From Durusdinium trenchii (lineage: Eukaryota; Sar; Dinophyceae; Suessiales; Symbiodiniaceae), in the NCBI GenBank assembly GCA_963970005.1, contig CAXAMN010021696.1, forward strand, positions 520,634-584,633: DNA of 64,000 nucleotides, in the 5' to 3' direction. A program made the translations under genes and the position numbers. Below, piece by piece: positions 30,736 to 40,883 of this stretch. The notes below the pieces were generated by a model, which made no database searches, was not told the origin of the DNA, and saw nothing but the letters and a program-made list of their open reading frames with translations. The first letter of the stretch is position 1; each line of letters opens with the position of its first letter.

Positions 30736-31227
30736 CTGTGCGAACGCCGTGCGTCGGTGGTCCCAGGGTGCGGGTCGGTGGTCCCATGGCCTGCGGACCA
30801 ACAAAGGGGACCTCTTTTCAGGCTGCAAAGTGTGGGACCTCTGGAGCGGCCGTGGGGCGTTTTGGGAATGAGGTTGGCATCTGGCGGAGTTTGTCAAGAA
30901 ACCGATAGGACCTATATATTGAATGGTGACCTATAACTGTAGAAGCATACACTGTTTTTCATGAATAGGTGACGGTTTTTCATCCAAAGGTATAGCTCCC
31001 TTCTTTGATGAAGTCCAAAGGAGCTCTGGACTGGTCAAAAGGTGTGCATCAACCTCCGCAACCACTTTAATAACCTCAGTCACTTTGTGAGGGCAATTGT
31101 AGGTTTCAGGAATGTGATTCTTGCGTTCGTCCCAGCCATGGGGCAAGCCGTGGCCTCTACTCCTCTTGCAAAGCTGGATTGTGGAGCACGAACTCATGTA
31201 GGGTGCTTCTTCATCTTCTTGAACAGG

Positions 31228-31653
31228 TCACCAGTCAGGAAGCAGGGTCAAAATTGGGCGTTCGACCGGAGATGGTCCACCGGGCTGCGCTGGCGCGCAG
31301 GCGTGGCGCGCAGCGAACGTGTGTTTCTGCGGAACGGTCGGTCGTGTGTTGGTGGACATCATGAAGAAGCAAATTCTGGGCTTTTTCTTCTTCGGTCCTG
31401 GTTTGACCAACGGATACTCCAACCGGTTTTTGCTTGGAGTGACTGTAACAGGCTGACTGGGTTGTGCTGGAGCATTGGCATGATTGTCATCAAACAACAA
31501 CATCTTCCTTCCAAGATCTGCAAAGAGATGAGGAAGAAGGCTTTCCTGGCATCGAAAACCAAGCTTCCATGGCCGCAATCCGCTTGATTTCAACAACTTC
31601 TCAGTGACCGGAGGCAATGACAGAGTGGAAGTGGAAGCGTCTGGCAATTCCAA
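31228..31653 (-). CDS. 141-codon ORF, function unknown
   Basis: Minus frame open for 141 codons to TGA. It includes PPVTEKLLKSSGLRPWKLGF, LLPHLFADLGRKMLLFDDNH, a basic KPGPKKKKPRICFF patch and a Pro-rich C end (GGPSPVERPILTLLPDW). The composition is natural throughout. A 181-codon plus frame (31042-31587) overlaps but is Trp/Arg-heavy like an antisense image. Could be one long exon. Confidence 0.55.
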   Translation of the reverse strand: MELPDASTSTLSLPPVTEKLLKSSGLRPWKLGFRCQESLLPHLFADLGRKMLLFDDNHANAPAQPSQPVTVTPSKNRLEYPLVKPGPKKKKPRICFFMMSTNTRPTVPQKHTFAARHACAPAQPGGPSPVERPILTLLPDW

Positions 31654-31773
31654 CTCATTCCGGACAGTTCAATGCTGCTCAATGTTGAGACAGTTTGCCT
31701 TCCAGGGCCGATTCTATCAATTCCTTATTCCTCCCAGAGGTACCAATCAAGCAGACTTGGTCTCCCGACCTGC

Positions 31774-31945
31774 TTAGTGACCCTTCCAATTCCGATTTTC
31801 CCAGCGCCGTGGCCCTTTCCCCTCCCCTGAACGGGATCCGCGGTCCTTGTCGCGCTGGAACATGGCCATCGATCGACCAATGCGTTCCTGTCGGATGTCC
31901 CTGGCGACCGAGAAAACGCCGCATGGCCGGGCCAATTCTAAGACA
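31774..31945 (-). CDS. Candidate C-terminal exon, basic
   Basis: Minus frame with ARPCGVFSVARDIRQERIGR, SMAMFQRDKDRGSRSGEGKG and PRRWENRNWKGH then TAA. Arg/Lys/Asp-rich. A plus frame from ATG 31862 is also open. The function is unknown. Confidence 0.45.
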
Positions 31946-32185
31946 CTGGGTGCGTATAAAAACAGGGAGACCTCCCAAAGACCCCAAAAGGAACATAGAC
32001 CTGCACCTCTTGAAGTTGCAGGACTCCCTACTGATATATACATCTACACACCCATCTATTGCTGAGTTCCGGCAGTGAACAGCGGTGGGACGGAGTGAAG
32101 ATCAGGACCTGCGGAGTGAAGACCAGTACATAAAAACATGACAATGTTGTTTAACACACACACACACCAGGATGGAAAGGAGGAC

Positions 32186-32507
32186 CTGGTCAACGTGGCA
32201 TGTTTTGGTCAACGTGTTAGTGTCAGGAGGACCAAACCATTCCTCCTGGTGCATGTTGCAGGTGGTTGAGTGCTCCTCTGTGTAGATATTGAGATTTAAG
32301 ATCCAGGTCCAAACCTGGTCCCGAAAAGCTCGTTGAGACATGTTTTTGTATGATCCATTCCAGTATCTCATGAGGTCAGTTTCTGACCTGTAGGAAACTC
32401 TTGGAGGGAATTGTTCCCATCCACAGAAAGCTCTGCACCACAGGCTGCTCCATGCCACACTGTTCTGCTCCACAAAATCCCGTGTGAGCGACCGTAGTCG
32501 TTTGCTG
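32186..32507 (-). CDS. Candidate exon, aromatic and Cys-rich
   Basis: Minus frame of about 107 codons: RDFVEQNSVAWSSLWCRAFC, GWEQFPPRVSYRSETDLMRY, WNGSYKNMSQRAFRDQVWTW, then TCNMHQEEWFGPPD. It ends CAG before GTCCTCC (GT 32185-32184). Two N-x-S/T sites (NGS, NMS), five Cys and many Trp suggest a secreted or lumenal domain (inference). No known family is recognised. Confidence 0.62.
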
Positions 32508-32779
32508 GGAAGTTTTAAGGCAGGTATCGTCTTTGGGATTGGTATCGTTTTTGCAATCCATATGCACATGTTATTATTGTTTGTCGTGCCTCTGTTGGTG
32601 TTATTGTGTTGTTCTTTTCCTGCAACATCTTCCTTCCTTCCTCCCCCACATCTGTTCCGCTGGTTCCAGACCGCCCGATGGCCACGGCTCTGGGACACTT
32701 CCACAATCTGACTTTGGGGGGGGACACGTGTCTTCTTCAGATCTGGATCTGCCCTAAGGCCCGGTGTCTCACCCGCATC

Positions 32780-32849
32780 TAGCAATCGCCTCCAACCTAC
32801 TAGCGATGGCCCCCAACCTACTATAGGGATGGCCTCCAACCTACTAGCA
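32780..32849. repeat. R array, three units
   Basis: Units of TCCAACCTACTAGCGATGG with CCCCCAACC and ATAGGGATGG variants. Confidence 0.85.
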
Positions 32850-33039
32850 ACAAAAAAACAAAACGCGTTTTTTGTTCGCCTTGGATTGAAGGTCGCACAT
32901 TGCCTTAGATTGGGCTGACGGTAGTTTGGCGTTGAACCGACTTCAGACCCATCTGGTTCTCCGGGGGTCAGTTGCTGTGACGTGCTCTAATGATTCCCTT
33001 TGACATAGCCCTATCATCTAAAGCACCATGTTGAAGTCT

Positions 33040-33063
33040 GGCTCTCTCTCTCTCTCTCTCTCT
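33040..33063. repeat. (CT)n microsatellite
   Basis: About 12 CT units. Confidence 0.9.
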
Positions 33064-33240
33064 GTGATTAAAACAGCACCAGGATCTGAGTTCTTGCTCA
33101 GATCCTCCACGCTCAGCTGGGAGACCTGCTTCTGTGCCCCAAAACCTAAACCTATATGGTTTTCTCGCACCAAGTGACCCTCGTGAGCGATCTGGGAAAC
33201 CATTGGGAAAGCACTGGTGACCTGCTTAGCTCCTGGCACT

Positions 33241-33348
33241 CCCAGACGCTCCATGGGACTGCCATAGGACTGCCGCCCCAGAAAGACCCCCAGTCAACCA
33301 CCCCAAGTGATCGGTAAATATACCAGTCCCAGACAGGTCGTGTCTGGG
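33241..33348. mobile_element. Family A foldback, hybrid ends
   Basis: Left A1-like (CCCAGACGCTCCATGGGAC), right A2 (CCCAGACAGGTCGTGTCTGG). Interior CCAGAAAGACCCCCAGTC. No exact 3-base duplication. Confidence 0.9.
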
Positions 33349-33596
33349 TTCTGAAATGTGCTAAATACGATCCGGGATCTGACCTAGGACTGGTACGTGG
33401 TACGATCGCTAATCGATGAAGGGCTTGGATCTTGAAGAAGTTACACGTCTGATCTCAAGGATGGCTCTCATCAATGAAGGATTAGGTATTATGATTCATT
33501 GATGTACACTCTTGATCAATAACCACCATTTGAATTGTAAAACCACTTCAGATGTTTATTATTGTTTAATTAATCAGCAGTATACAGTATAAGTAT

Positions 33597-33670
33597 TGGT
33601 AGGCCATTGCTAGTAGGTTGGAGGCCATCGTACTAGGGTAGAGGTCATCGCTAGTACAGGTCATGGCTAG
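33597..33670. repeat. R array, diverged
   Basis: Three to four units (GGTAGGCCATTGCTAGTA, GGTTGGAGGCCATCGTACTA). Confidence 0.8.
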
Positions 33671-33995
33671 ACCACTTTTGGAGAGCCAGACTTTCTGTTG
33701 CACAAATTTTGCTTCATGATGGACTCGGACACCTCTCGTGGTTAAGGTCACCTGGTCGTGGTAAAATGCTAGTTTCGAAGCAACTCCGTTCCGTCCTCAC
33801 CGTTGGACGACCGGCTTCACGGTCCTTCGATGACTGCTTCCATGGCCCCGATTTCGGAACGGCCCTTCAAGGTAGGACGTCCTACAGGTGGTGCCACGAC
33901 CATCCACTTCGATGGATGATACGGCAAGGGAGGATTTTTCAAGTGCGATGAAACGGCAACCGCCGTTTTGAAGCGCAAGAGGAGGAAGAGGAGTG

Positions 33996-34433
33996 TCAGT
34001 TGAAACAATGATGCTCCGTTGACTTCCCTGAACAAGTCTTCAGGTCAGACGTCATGGGAGGCACTTGTTCTTCAACGGGTCGTCTGATCCAGTTGCCTAA
34101 GCTGAGTCTTGATGGATGGGAAAACACCTGTAGCAGATTGACTTCAAAGACCGCAATTGACTTCAAAGACCGCGACGAAAGGCACCGGAAGGTACAACCT
34201 CTCGCCCCCCCCGTACAGGCACCGGATCCAAGTGACTCTGCTGAGAGATTGTATTCTCGTTTCATCACGCTCTTCAGGACCACACTTGTGACCACCGAAA
34301 GTGCGGACAGGAAGACCTGAAGCTGGCTGACGGGCTGCCTGGGAGGCTTCGTGTGACGGTGTGACTGAGCACTTCCCGCCTCAGGTTTCGGTTCCAAAGG
34401 ATGTGCGACAACAAGGTCCTCTCTTTTCGACAT
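33996..34433 (-). CDS. 145-codon frame, strand uncertain
   Basis: The minus frame has VFLSALSVVTSVVLKSVMKR (hydrophobic) and LLQVFSHPSRLSLGNWIRRP. The overlapping plus frame from ATG 34054 (88 codons, ending RLYSRFITLFRTTLVTTESA) is also natural. An 18-base tandem (GACTTCAAAGACCGC core) lies at 34137-34172. One strand is probably coding. Confidence 0.35.
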   Translation of the reverse strand: MSKREDLVVAHPLEPKPEAGSAQSHRHTKPPRQPVSQLQVFLSALSVVTSVVLKSVMKREYNLSAESLGSGACTGGARGCTFRCLSSRSLKSIAVFEVNLLQVFSHPSRLSLGNWIRRPVEEQVPPMTSDLKTCSGKSTEHHCFN

Positions 34434-34541
34434 GGAGTATAGGAGTATCTAGGACGCACAGATGTTGAAATCTCTGATTTGGGGCGTGTTTTGGTAGCGA
34501 CCGGACTCCTTCTGTGGCTGAACATGCCTCAGGCCAATTGC

Positions 34542-34580
34542 AACAACCTACTAGCGATTCAACCTACTAGTGACGGCCTC
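34542..34580. repeat. R remnant, two units
   Basis: CAACCTACTAGCGATTC and CAACCTACTAGTGACGGCCT. Confidence 0.65.
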
Positions 34581-34764
34581 AGAGATGAGACGTTAACTTT
34601 GAGAAGGCTGAGTGACTGTGAACAGTGAGAGAGGGGACGTTACCGTGAAAGACCAGAGTCCATGAACACCGTGCGGATCCAAAGTCTATACTTCAGACCT
34701 TCTCCCCGCCCACGTCGAACTCGCCTGCTCCGGTGGCGGCGGATCCTTGGGAGTATTTTCTCCC

Positions 34765-35055
34765 TCAAAACTCGCTAGAAGAGTGCCCGCGTGCAGAGAG
34801 ATGTGGTGGTTGCACTCCTGGGCGGAGGTCACGGTGAGAGGTGATGCACTCATGAATGAGGTCTGTGAGGTGTTCAATTCCGAGCGGAGCGAAAACCAGA
34901 GAATCAATGGATGAAAGTTGATAAGGCGCCAGGCCCCTGCTGAAGATTCGATAATGACTTTGGGCTGTTACTGGGTGTGCGGATATTCCAATGTGGTGAG
35001 GTGGGACTTTACAGAACAAATGCATCTGGGGAACTTCGCGAGGAAGGTGTTGCAC
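34765..35055 (-). CDS. 96-codon ORF, function unknown
   Basis: Minus frame: MHLFCKVPPHHIGISAHPVT, then RGLAPYQLSSIDSLVFAPLG and IEHLTDLIHECITSHRDLR, then a His/Ser-rich end. Acceptors CCCCAG or CTTCAG lie inside, so the true exon may start at the RGLAP segment. A second minus frame (34686-34907) overlaps at the 3' side. Confidence 0.45.
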   Translation of the reverse strand: MQHLPREVPQMHLFCKVPPHHIGISAHPVTAQSHYRIFSRGLAPYQLSSIDSLVFAPLGIEHLTDLIHECITSHRDLRPGVQPPHLSARGHSSSEF

Positions 35056-35273
35056 GAACTGTGAGCCTCAAACCTCACACCGGCCATGAGGACTCCGTGT
35101 TGGCATCACTGCAAACCTTTCAACTGCTGACTGGAACACCCCTTAGCCTTAGCCTCACCTCGTTAATTCCGTTGACTAGCTTTTCGCCATGCATCGTAGA
35201 TCAAGAGGAGTGGCTCGCTCTCGAAGTTGAAGGGCAAAGAGCCTCGGATCACTTCAGGTACTTCACTGCAAAG

Positions 35274-35366
35274 CCCAGACACTCCATGTATGCCATGTAT
35301 GCCGCCCCATTGACCCCCCCAAACCACCCCAATGTAGGTAAATGTACCATACAGGGAGTGTCTGCG
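35274..35366. mobile_element. Family A foldback element
   Basis: CCCAGACACTCCATGTATGC to CAGGGAGTGTCTGCG. The last terminal triplet is mutated. AAG on both sides. Confidence 0.9.
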
Positions 35367-35502
35367 AAGTGAGCGTATAAAGTGTCGAGTAGATGCAGGA
35401 TACAGAATGGAGTCCGCTCTCTGGAGTCGGCGATCACGACGTCGTTTACCTGAGGCACCTGTTGAGCCGTTGACCAGAGGCACCCCTTGGAGTAAAATGA
35501 AG

Positions 35503-35588
35503 GAGCGTTCGGACGCTACTAGGAGCTCCTGGCCTCGCTACTAGGAGCAAGAAGCTATTAGAAACAATAAATAAATATAAATAGAAGC
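35503..35588. repeat. S-type repeat
   Basis: GAGCGTTCGGACGCTACTAG, then GCTACTAGGAGCAAGAAGCT. TAAAATG occurs at 35493-35499 and 35589-35595 and may be a short target duplication. Confidence 0.72.
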
Positions 35589-35812
35589 TAAAATGCACAT
35601 TCAATAGTAGACTTGTAGTAATTAGTTAGATTCTAAGTATATAGTGTCATACAGTAGGCGGAGGCAAAGGTTATATCTATAGAGGCATAAGCAGTCACAA
35701 GACTCACTGGGAAACTCGTGGTGTTTCCTGGTCCAAGACCCACCCTGAGGGCATTCCCTGATTCACACTTCAAGCACATATGTACAGCAAATCCACACTT
35801 GCAGTGTCACTC

Positions 35813-35933
35813 TCCACCAGCAGTCACGTTCGACGGGCTGCGGACTCGGAGGGTGCCGTCGGGGTGCCCGAACGTCACATCCGGCCCGGAAGATGGGACG
35901 AACAAAACCACCCCGGAGCTCTGTGACTTTTGG
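35813..35933 (+). CDS. Candidate exon, strand uncertain
   Basis: CTTGCAG opens a plus frame HSPPAVTFDGLRTRRVPSGC, then PNVTSGPEDGTNKTTPEL. It has two N-glycosylation-type sites and high G/C third positions. A minus frame after GTCACAG (SSGVVLFVPSSGPDVTFGHP) is equally good. The next plus candidate begins at 36132, across a family A insertion. Confidence 0.35.
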
Positions 35934-35947
35934 CACTTCCCATCATC

Positions 35948-36118
35948 CCCAGACACTTTATGGGACTGCCATAGGACTGCCGCCCCATTGCATTCCAGTC
36001 AACCACCCCAAGTGATAGGTAAATATACCAGTCCCATGGAGTGTCTGGGATATATGCCTACATTGACCCCCAAAACCACCCCAATGTAGGTAAGTATACC
36101 ATACAGGGAGTGTCTGGG
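35948..36118. mobile_element. Two family A elements fused
   Basis: A full element (35948-36049, CCCAGACACTTTATG to CATGGAGTGTCTGGG) is followed by a half-element (36050-36118, ending CAGGGAGTGTCTGGG). ATC flanks the whole composite rather than each part, so they may have moved or been copied as one unit. Confidence 0.85.
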
Positions 36119-36131
36119 ATCCCAACCTCAG

Positions 36132-36305
36132 GAACCCAAAAGCGACGCGATGCCACAGGTGCCGGCAGCCCCTGGAACGCCTCCCGGAACGCCGACCGAG
36201 CAGCTGATGGCTCCGGCAATGAACCTGAGGGATTTCTCTCGGCGTGACCGTGGAAACAGAGAAGTCGCAGGGGGCGAGTGGCTCCGAAACCGATGCCTAT
36301 CATAG
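36132..36305 (+). CDS. Candidate exon, Pro/Thr linker and charged end
   Basis: CAACCTCAG (AG 36130-36131) opens EPKSDAMPQVPAAPGTPPGT, PTEQLMAPAMNLRDFSRRDR, then GNREVAGGEW to TAG. About 63 per cent purine-first codons against about 41 for the minus frame, so plus is preferred. It begins 13 bases after a family A composite, which would be intronic. The function is unknown. Confidence 0.55.
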   Translation, partial: EPKSDAMPQVPAAPGTPPGTPTEQLMAPAMNLRDFSRRDRGNREVAGGEWLRNRCLS

Positions 36306-37186
36306 CTAAGACATGCTAAGACCAACACCTGGGAGACCTGAGGTCTCTACTTCCCAGTAACAGGATCATGAATCACGCATTTGGATGCATATGGAAGGAA
36401 TGTCCTTCCTTTCACGGTGGACCTTGGACACACTCCTCCTTTAGAGGTTCTTTGTTGCTGCATGACCTTCGCAGGGGATTCTCGTCCGAGTAAACACTGA
36501 CATCAAAGCCTTTGAGGGACGTGATGCTGGCACTTGCAGCCAGTTTCCCCCAAACAAATGGTCCAACATCAACGAAGCCTTACGAAGCCTTGGAGTGGGT
36601 AGCTGCTTCGCCTGTCGCCTGTCTGCTTCTCCTTGCCTCCAGACAGGGACTCCAGACAGGGATTCTACCTACATCGGATCATCGGAAGTGGAGATGTTGG
36701 TCACCCTCCTGGCGGACCTTTAGGGATGTTTTGACCCCCCCACAGTTGGAATGACGAGGAATGACGGGGATTCCTCAGCCGTAGAGTCACTGGATCGCAG
36801 GATCGCCAATTGGATTGGAGGATTGAAGGCTGGCCAGGCTTCGGACGTGATCAAATCGCTGGATATCCTCCATCTTCTTTGAACACTCGTAACGCAGGAA
36901 AACATGTCTTATCAACCAGACCTTGCATGTTCCATCCCATGATGACTATGAGATGAATTGACATAAATGCCGATCAATACAGATCGATCGTCAAACAACA
37001 GCGTGCGGCCAGCCTTTGGCCGTGTGGGCAATTTTCCTTGCACACTGTCGTGGAAGGCCCTCACTCTTGAGAAGCTAGGAGGATGAAGAATGGAACCCAA
37101 GAAAATGGGTCCTGGTAAGAACCTTCAGAGATGTCCAGCGGATCTGAATTCCTTGAGATCTTTTGAGGCCACGCAAACATTGACTT

Positions 37187-37302
37187 CCCAGACGCTCCAA
37201 ACAGCCCTTGGGTCCCTCAAAACCATAGGGTTTTGAGGGTCCAGACCCCTCCATATCAGGGTCCGACCCCTGCATAGGTTCAGGTCCAGGGTCGTGTCTG
37301 GG
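37187..37302. mobile_element. Family D foldback (A-like ends)
   Basis: CCCAGACGCTCCAAACAGCC to GGTCGTGTCTGGG, with an interior of repeated CCCTCAAAACC/GGTTTTGAGGG arms. The GCTCCAAACAGCCCTTGG arm is shared with the copy at 52326. Confidence 0.75.
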
Positions 37303-37327
37303 TTGGACCAAAAAAGGCGTCTGCCCG

Positions 37328-37470
37328 TTACCCACCACTCCAGGCGGCGGTTTGGACGCCAAGCCGCTGGGAGTACAGCAGTTGTTGCCGCTGACGGAGC
37401 GGTAGCTGCTGCGCGGCTGCAACCGACTCCTTCCTGGCGGGAAGGGGCATCCGTTCCAATGGCCTGCGAC
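37328..37470 (-). CDS. Candidate terminal exon, Gln/Ala-rich
   Basis: On minus, GTCGCAG opens PLERMPLPARKESVAAAQQL, then PLRQRQQLLYSQRLGVQTAA and a stop. Gln-rich and helix-like. A plus frame is also open. Confidence 0.42.
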
Positions 37471-37501
37471 TTGTGAAGTATAGAAAAGTGACACTATTAT
37501 A

Positions 37502-37582
37502 CCCAGACACTCCATGTATGGTATCATTGGGGTGGTTTTGGGGGTCAATGTAAGCATATATGGCATACATGGAGTGTCTGGG
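37502..37582. mobile_element. Family A foldback, 81-base deletion form
   Basis: The left arm lacks TATTTACCTACA. ATA on both sides. Confidence 0.9.
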
Positions 37583-37599
37583 ATAGACACCCAAGTATG

Positions 37600-39172
37600 A
37601 TAGAAAAGTAGATCTCCACTAAAAATGTATTGCAAAACCGTGTCTAATCGTTTCTATCTAATGGCCACCCCTATAGAGGGGGTGGACGTGGGGGGGGGGG
37701 CAATTACACTTATTTTTGTTACGAAAGGACTTCGGACGCCTCTCTTTGGGTCCGAGCGAGCATTCACTTATGTTCACTGGAGCTGCTGCCAGCATTCGCT
37801 GGCTGCACAGCTTGAAACAGCTATTCTTGCTGGCAAGGGCTCGTTCCTCGATTCCAGCCTGACCCAGCATTAACAACATTGTCAGACTGTCAACTTCTTG
37901 CCAGGTGGGTCCATGTGATTTTGAACCGCTGTTTGTTGGAGTGCCCCTGTCAGGACTTCTTGCTGGGAAGTGCCATCTCACAGCTGGAAAAAATTACACA
38001 GATCTGTCTGGCTTTCTACAAGCCCATACAACTTGCTCAAACTTTCGGCATCCCTCGACAAACCCATTGTATATCCAAGGATCCGAGCAACCTTGCCGCT
38101 TCATGCCGCTTCAGGGCTTTTCCCAATCGAAGACAGGAATTCTAAGGCTCTTTCCAAGAGCTTTCACATGCTTTCACCAACATCTTGGACGGGCCAGTCA
38201 TACAGCGTCAGTAGGAGACATTCAGCCTGCTGGCCTGACATGGCCTGACATATTCAGACTGACATAGCTTTCTCCAAGAAATTGACAATCATTAAGGACC
38301 CCCCTGAAAAATGAAGTTTAATCTATATCAATCTAGACCTGCAATACGCTGCCATGCAAAATCATGCCCTGTCTTCAGACCATTTCAGACCTCTTTGGCA
38401 TTCTTTGGCTTCAGTTGCGGTGGTATTGAGGCCATCCGACAATCAAAACCTCGGAGCTTTCCGACGACGCTCGCGGGCCATGCCCAGGGCAGCATACATA
38501 CATCCATCTACAGTAATAGACACTCTCCAACTTTGTGATGTGTAGGCAGTAAAACCTCCTACTACCATGGCAAGCGACGTGGCAGCTTGAGAGTTGGCAC
38601 ACTGAGAGCCCCGCCTGAAGTGTGAGCTCCAACAACTGCCTCGGTGTTCTTGGACAATTTCTGCCGTCTGATTTTCAGTGAGTATAATATATAGTTAATT
38701 TTTGCACATTGGTTTGCATTTTCCCTTCATCACTGGGATGAGAGCATGCTGGTGACAGAAATGAAATCCAAATCACATGAAAAGAGAACCCGAAACTTCA
38801 ACAGAAAGTCTGAAGCCTCCTTGTCCACGAAAACAGGCGTGCGGCCAAACGCAAAGTTGCACCTGCAGTGCGGCTTCGTATGCACACATATGTGAAATCA
38901 TGTGAAATCACCCCATTAATGTACAACCCGAAGGCTTCGTCGCACATCAGCACACTCTTCCGCAGGACAGATTGGCTCTGTGCCCCTGTGGCGCTAGCAG
39001 CATGCTTTGCACGCAACTGTTGCACCTCCAAACTGTCTACCCCCTTCGATCCTTCATGGATCTTCATCGAAATCAGGTTACATCAGGTTTCTGCCCTTTC
39101 TTTGTCAAGATTCCAGCATTGGAGAAATCACTTAGCAGCTTAATATTTCTGTACCGAGCCGAGGGTCTCGGG
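37600..39172. other. No supportable gene or repeat
   Basis: Short frames on both strands, a T-rich 3' half, and no recognised repeats. Confidence 0.4.
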
Positions 39173-39384
39173 CTACATCTGAAGCGCTGGCATTGTGAGC
39201 TCGGGCACATTTCTAGCAAGTTTCCGCAAGGTGTCGGAATTGTCTGTCTCAGCCGCAGATACATTGCTCGAAGTCTGAAAAACATTTTTCTGGAAGTTCT
39301 TCAGCGTCTGCCCCTCCGAAATTGTGATGAAATAGGTGGGCGCTCGAGCGGAAACCTCTTGCCATGTGGAATGGCCTGGAAGGG
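39173..39384 (-). CDS. Candidate exon, function unknown
   Basis: On minus, a long pyrimidine tract ends GTCGCGTAG (AG 39386-39385). It opens LPGHSTWQEVSARAPTYFIT, ISEGQTLKNFQKNVFQTSSN and ETDNSDTLRKLARNVPELTM, ending near TAG or at a GT just before it. Most codons are purine-first. The overlapping 174-codon plus frame (38972-39496) looks like its antisense. No family is recognised. Confidence 0.65.
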
Positions 39385-39429
39385 CTACGCGACAAAAAAT
39401 AAAAAACTGAACGGGCTGCCAAACTTTCC

Positions 39430-39593
39430 AAGGGGCATCACGCAGGCTGCTGGCTGGAGCAGGATCATGAGCAGGGCCGGCTGGGCCATGGAATGACCCC
39501 ACACATGCTCCTGCGTAAGCCAGGCCCGTATCTTCCCCTCGTGCCGGGGTTCGGGAGCAACGTCATCCTCAGAGCATAGAAGGGGAAAGCAGT
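39430..39593 (-). CDS. Candidate exon upstream of 39173-39384
   Basis: On minus, TTGCTCCAG (39595-39594) opens CFPLLCSEDDVAPEPRHEGK, IRAWLTQEHVWGHSMAQPAL and LMILLQPAACVMPLG. The gap to the next exon is only about 40-50 bases, so either the intron is extremely short or the junctions are slightly different. The obvious GT donor does not match its phase. Confidence 0.58.
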
Positions 39594-39945
39594 CTGGAGC
39601 AAGGACCATGTGAAGCACTCCTACAACTTCCACAACAAAATGAAACAATATGAAACAATGCAAGAAAAATGGAAGGCCACTGCATACAACATCATACAGC
39701 AGCTACGAAATGCTACAAAATAAAACAAACATGAAAAATCAAATCACATCAACTCGATAGTAAATAATAGTAACAAAGGTTCAAATTGTGGGTGATGACT
39801 GACCGAAGGCACCGCGCGCCCATAGTATCCGGCAGGTAGGACGGGTCAAGGAACTGGCACACACGGAACGTTCAAAGGTGATTGTCGCCAGATGGCAGAT
39901 TCTTGGGATTTCTTGGGGGTCTCTGATGTTCTTAGTCTGATGGCA

Positions 39946-40158
39946 TCACATTACATCGACAACCATGACAGGTTTTCCAATGCTGGGCAAGTCACCTTCT
40001 CCCGGCAATATTGCCTGTTGAACCCAAATGCAACGACCAGCACCTTCCTCGGCCAGATTCTGCAAGACTGGCCGGCCGCCTCCGGAGACGACAGGGCGCA
40101 AACTGGACACCTGGCAAGGTGTCACGACGTCAAGAAGCAACAGCAAATTAGGTTTCAA
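39946..40158 (-). CDS. Coding-like island, strand uncertain
   Basis: Minus: CTTGCCAG opens VSSLRPVVSGGGRPVLQNLA, EEGAGRCIWVQQAILPGEGD, LPSIGKPVMVVD. Plus (39892-40188, ATG): MADSWDFLGVSDVLSLMASH and following. Both have about 60 per cent purine-first codons. Minus is preferred only because the neighbouring candidates are minus. Confidence 0.4.
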   Translation of the reverse strand: MKPNLLLLLDVVTPCQVSSLRPVVSGGGRPVLQNLAEEGAGRCIWVQQAILPGEGDLPSIGKPVMVVDVM

Positions 40159-40697
40159 TCATTCATAAAAATTTTAAGACCGTTCTAGACAAACCATAAA
40201 ATAACCAAGATTGACCAAACTACCATGAATACCTGTGAAATCATGTGAATACAATAAAAAAACTTCAAAGAAACCCCATTTGCATGTGTATTAATATTTT
40301 TGATATTGTTTGTTCTTTCACTATGGCGTTGAATTTGCTTGTAATTGTTTGTATTTTTGAAATTACCAATCATTTAATGTCATCATCATCACTCTGCAGG
40401 TGGCAGTCTGAGACCATCTCAGACGAAGGGACCCATTCCATGATGCCAGAACATCTTCATCATGCTGCTCCCTGATATGGTCCCACAGCTGGCTGCCTGC
40501 TCCTTAGCACAAGAACCATCATGAACCATCAAGAGCCAACATGAAGCAAGTGGGAATCCTCTAATCCTCTTGTGGGTCCATATGCAATGACACCAAAACT
40601 CAGCCATACAATATCACACAGCACCCACATGTAAGAAACAAAACAAATAAGGACAGAAGTATGTTGAGGAGCGAAGGACCGTCGCGAGGCACCCGTC

Positions 40698-40883
40698 ATG
40701 GAAGCAGTGCTCCCCAACGTGGCGGCACCAGAAGTCCCTTGCCCTGCAACACCGCCCACACCGCAGGCACGACATGGGCAAAACGAGGGACGGATAGTGA
40801 GGGGACGGACCAAAGTGAGGGATAGTGAGGGGACAGACCAAAGTGAGGGATACCACGTTTTGCAAAATGGCAAACATATATGA
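40698..40883 (+). CDS. 61-codon ORF from ATG over a tandem repeat
   Basis: MEAVLPNVAAPEVPCPATPP then a repeat-derived Arg/Glu segment. The second half is encoded by an imperfect tandem (GGGATAGTGAGGGGACGGAC) at 40785-40860. A related GGGACGGACCAAA motif recurs at 41355-41390. Low confidence as a gene. Confidence 0.33.
   Translation: MEAVLPNVAAPEVPCPATPPTPQARHGQNEGRIVRGRTKVRDSEGTDQSEGYHVLQNGKHI

Noticed and set aside
31042..31587. 181-codon plus ORF
   Set aside because: The minus frame 31653-31228 has more natural composition. The plus frame is Trp/Arg/Cys-heavy.
38972..39496. 174-codon plus ORF as a gene
   Set aside because: Opposite-strand exons with splice signals and better codon patterns explain the open frame as antisense.
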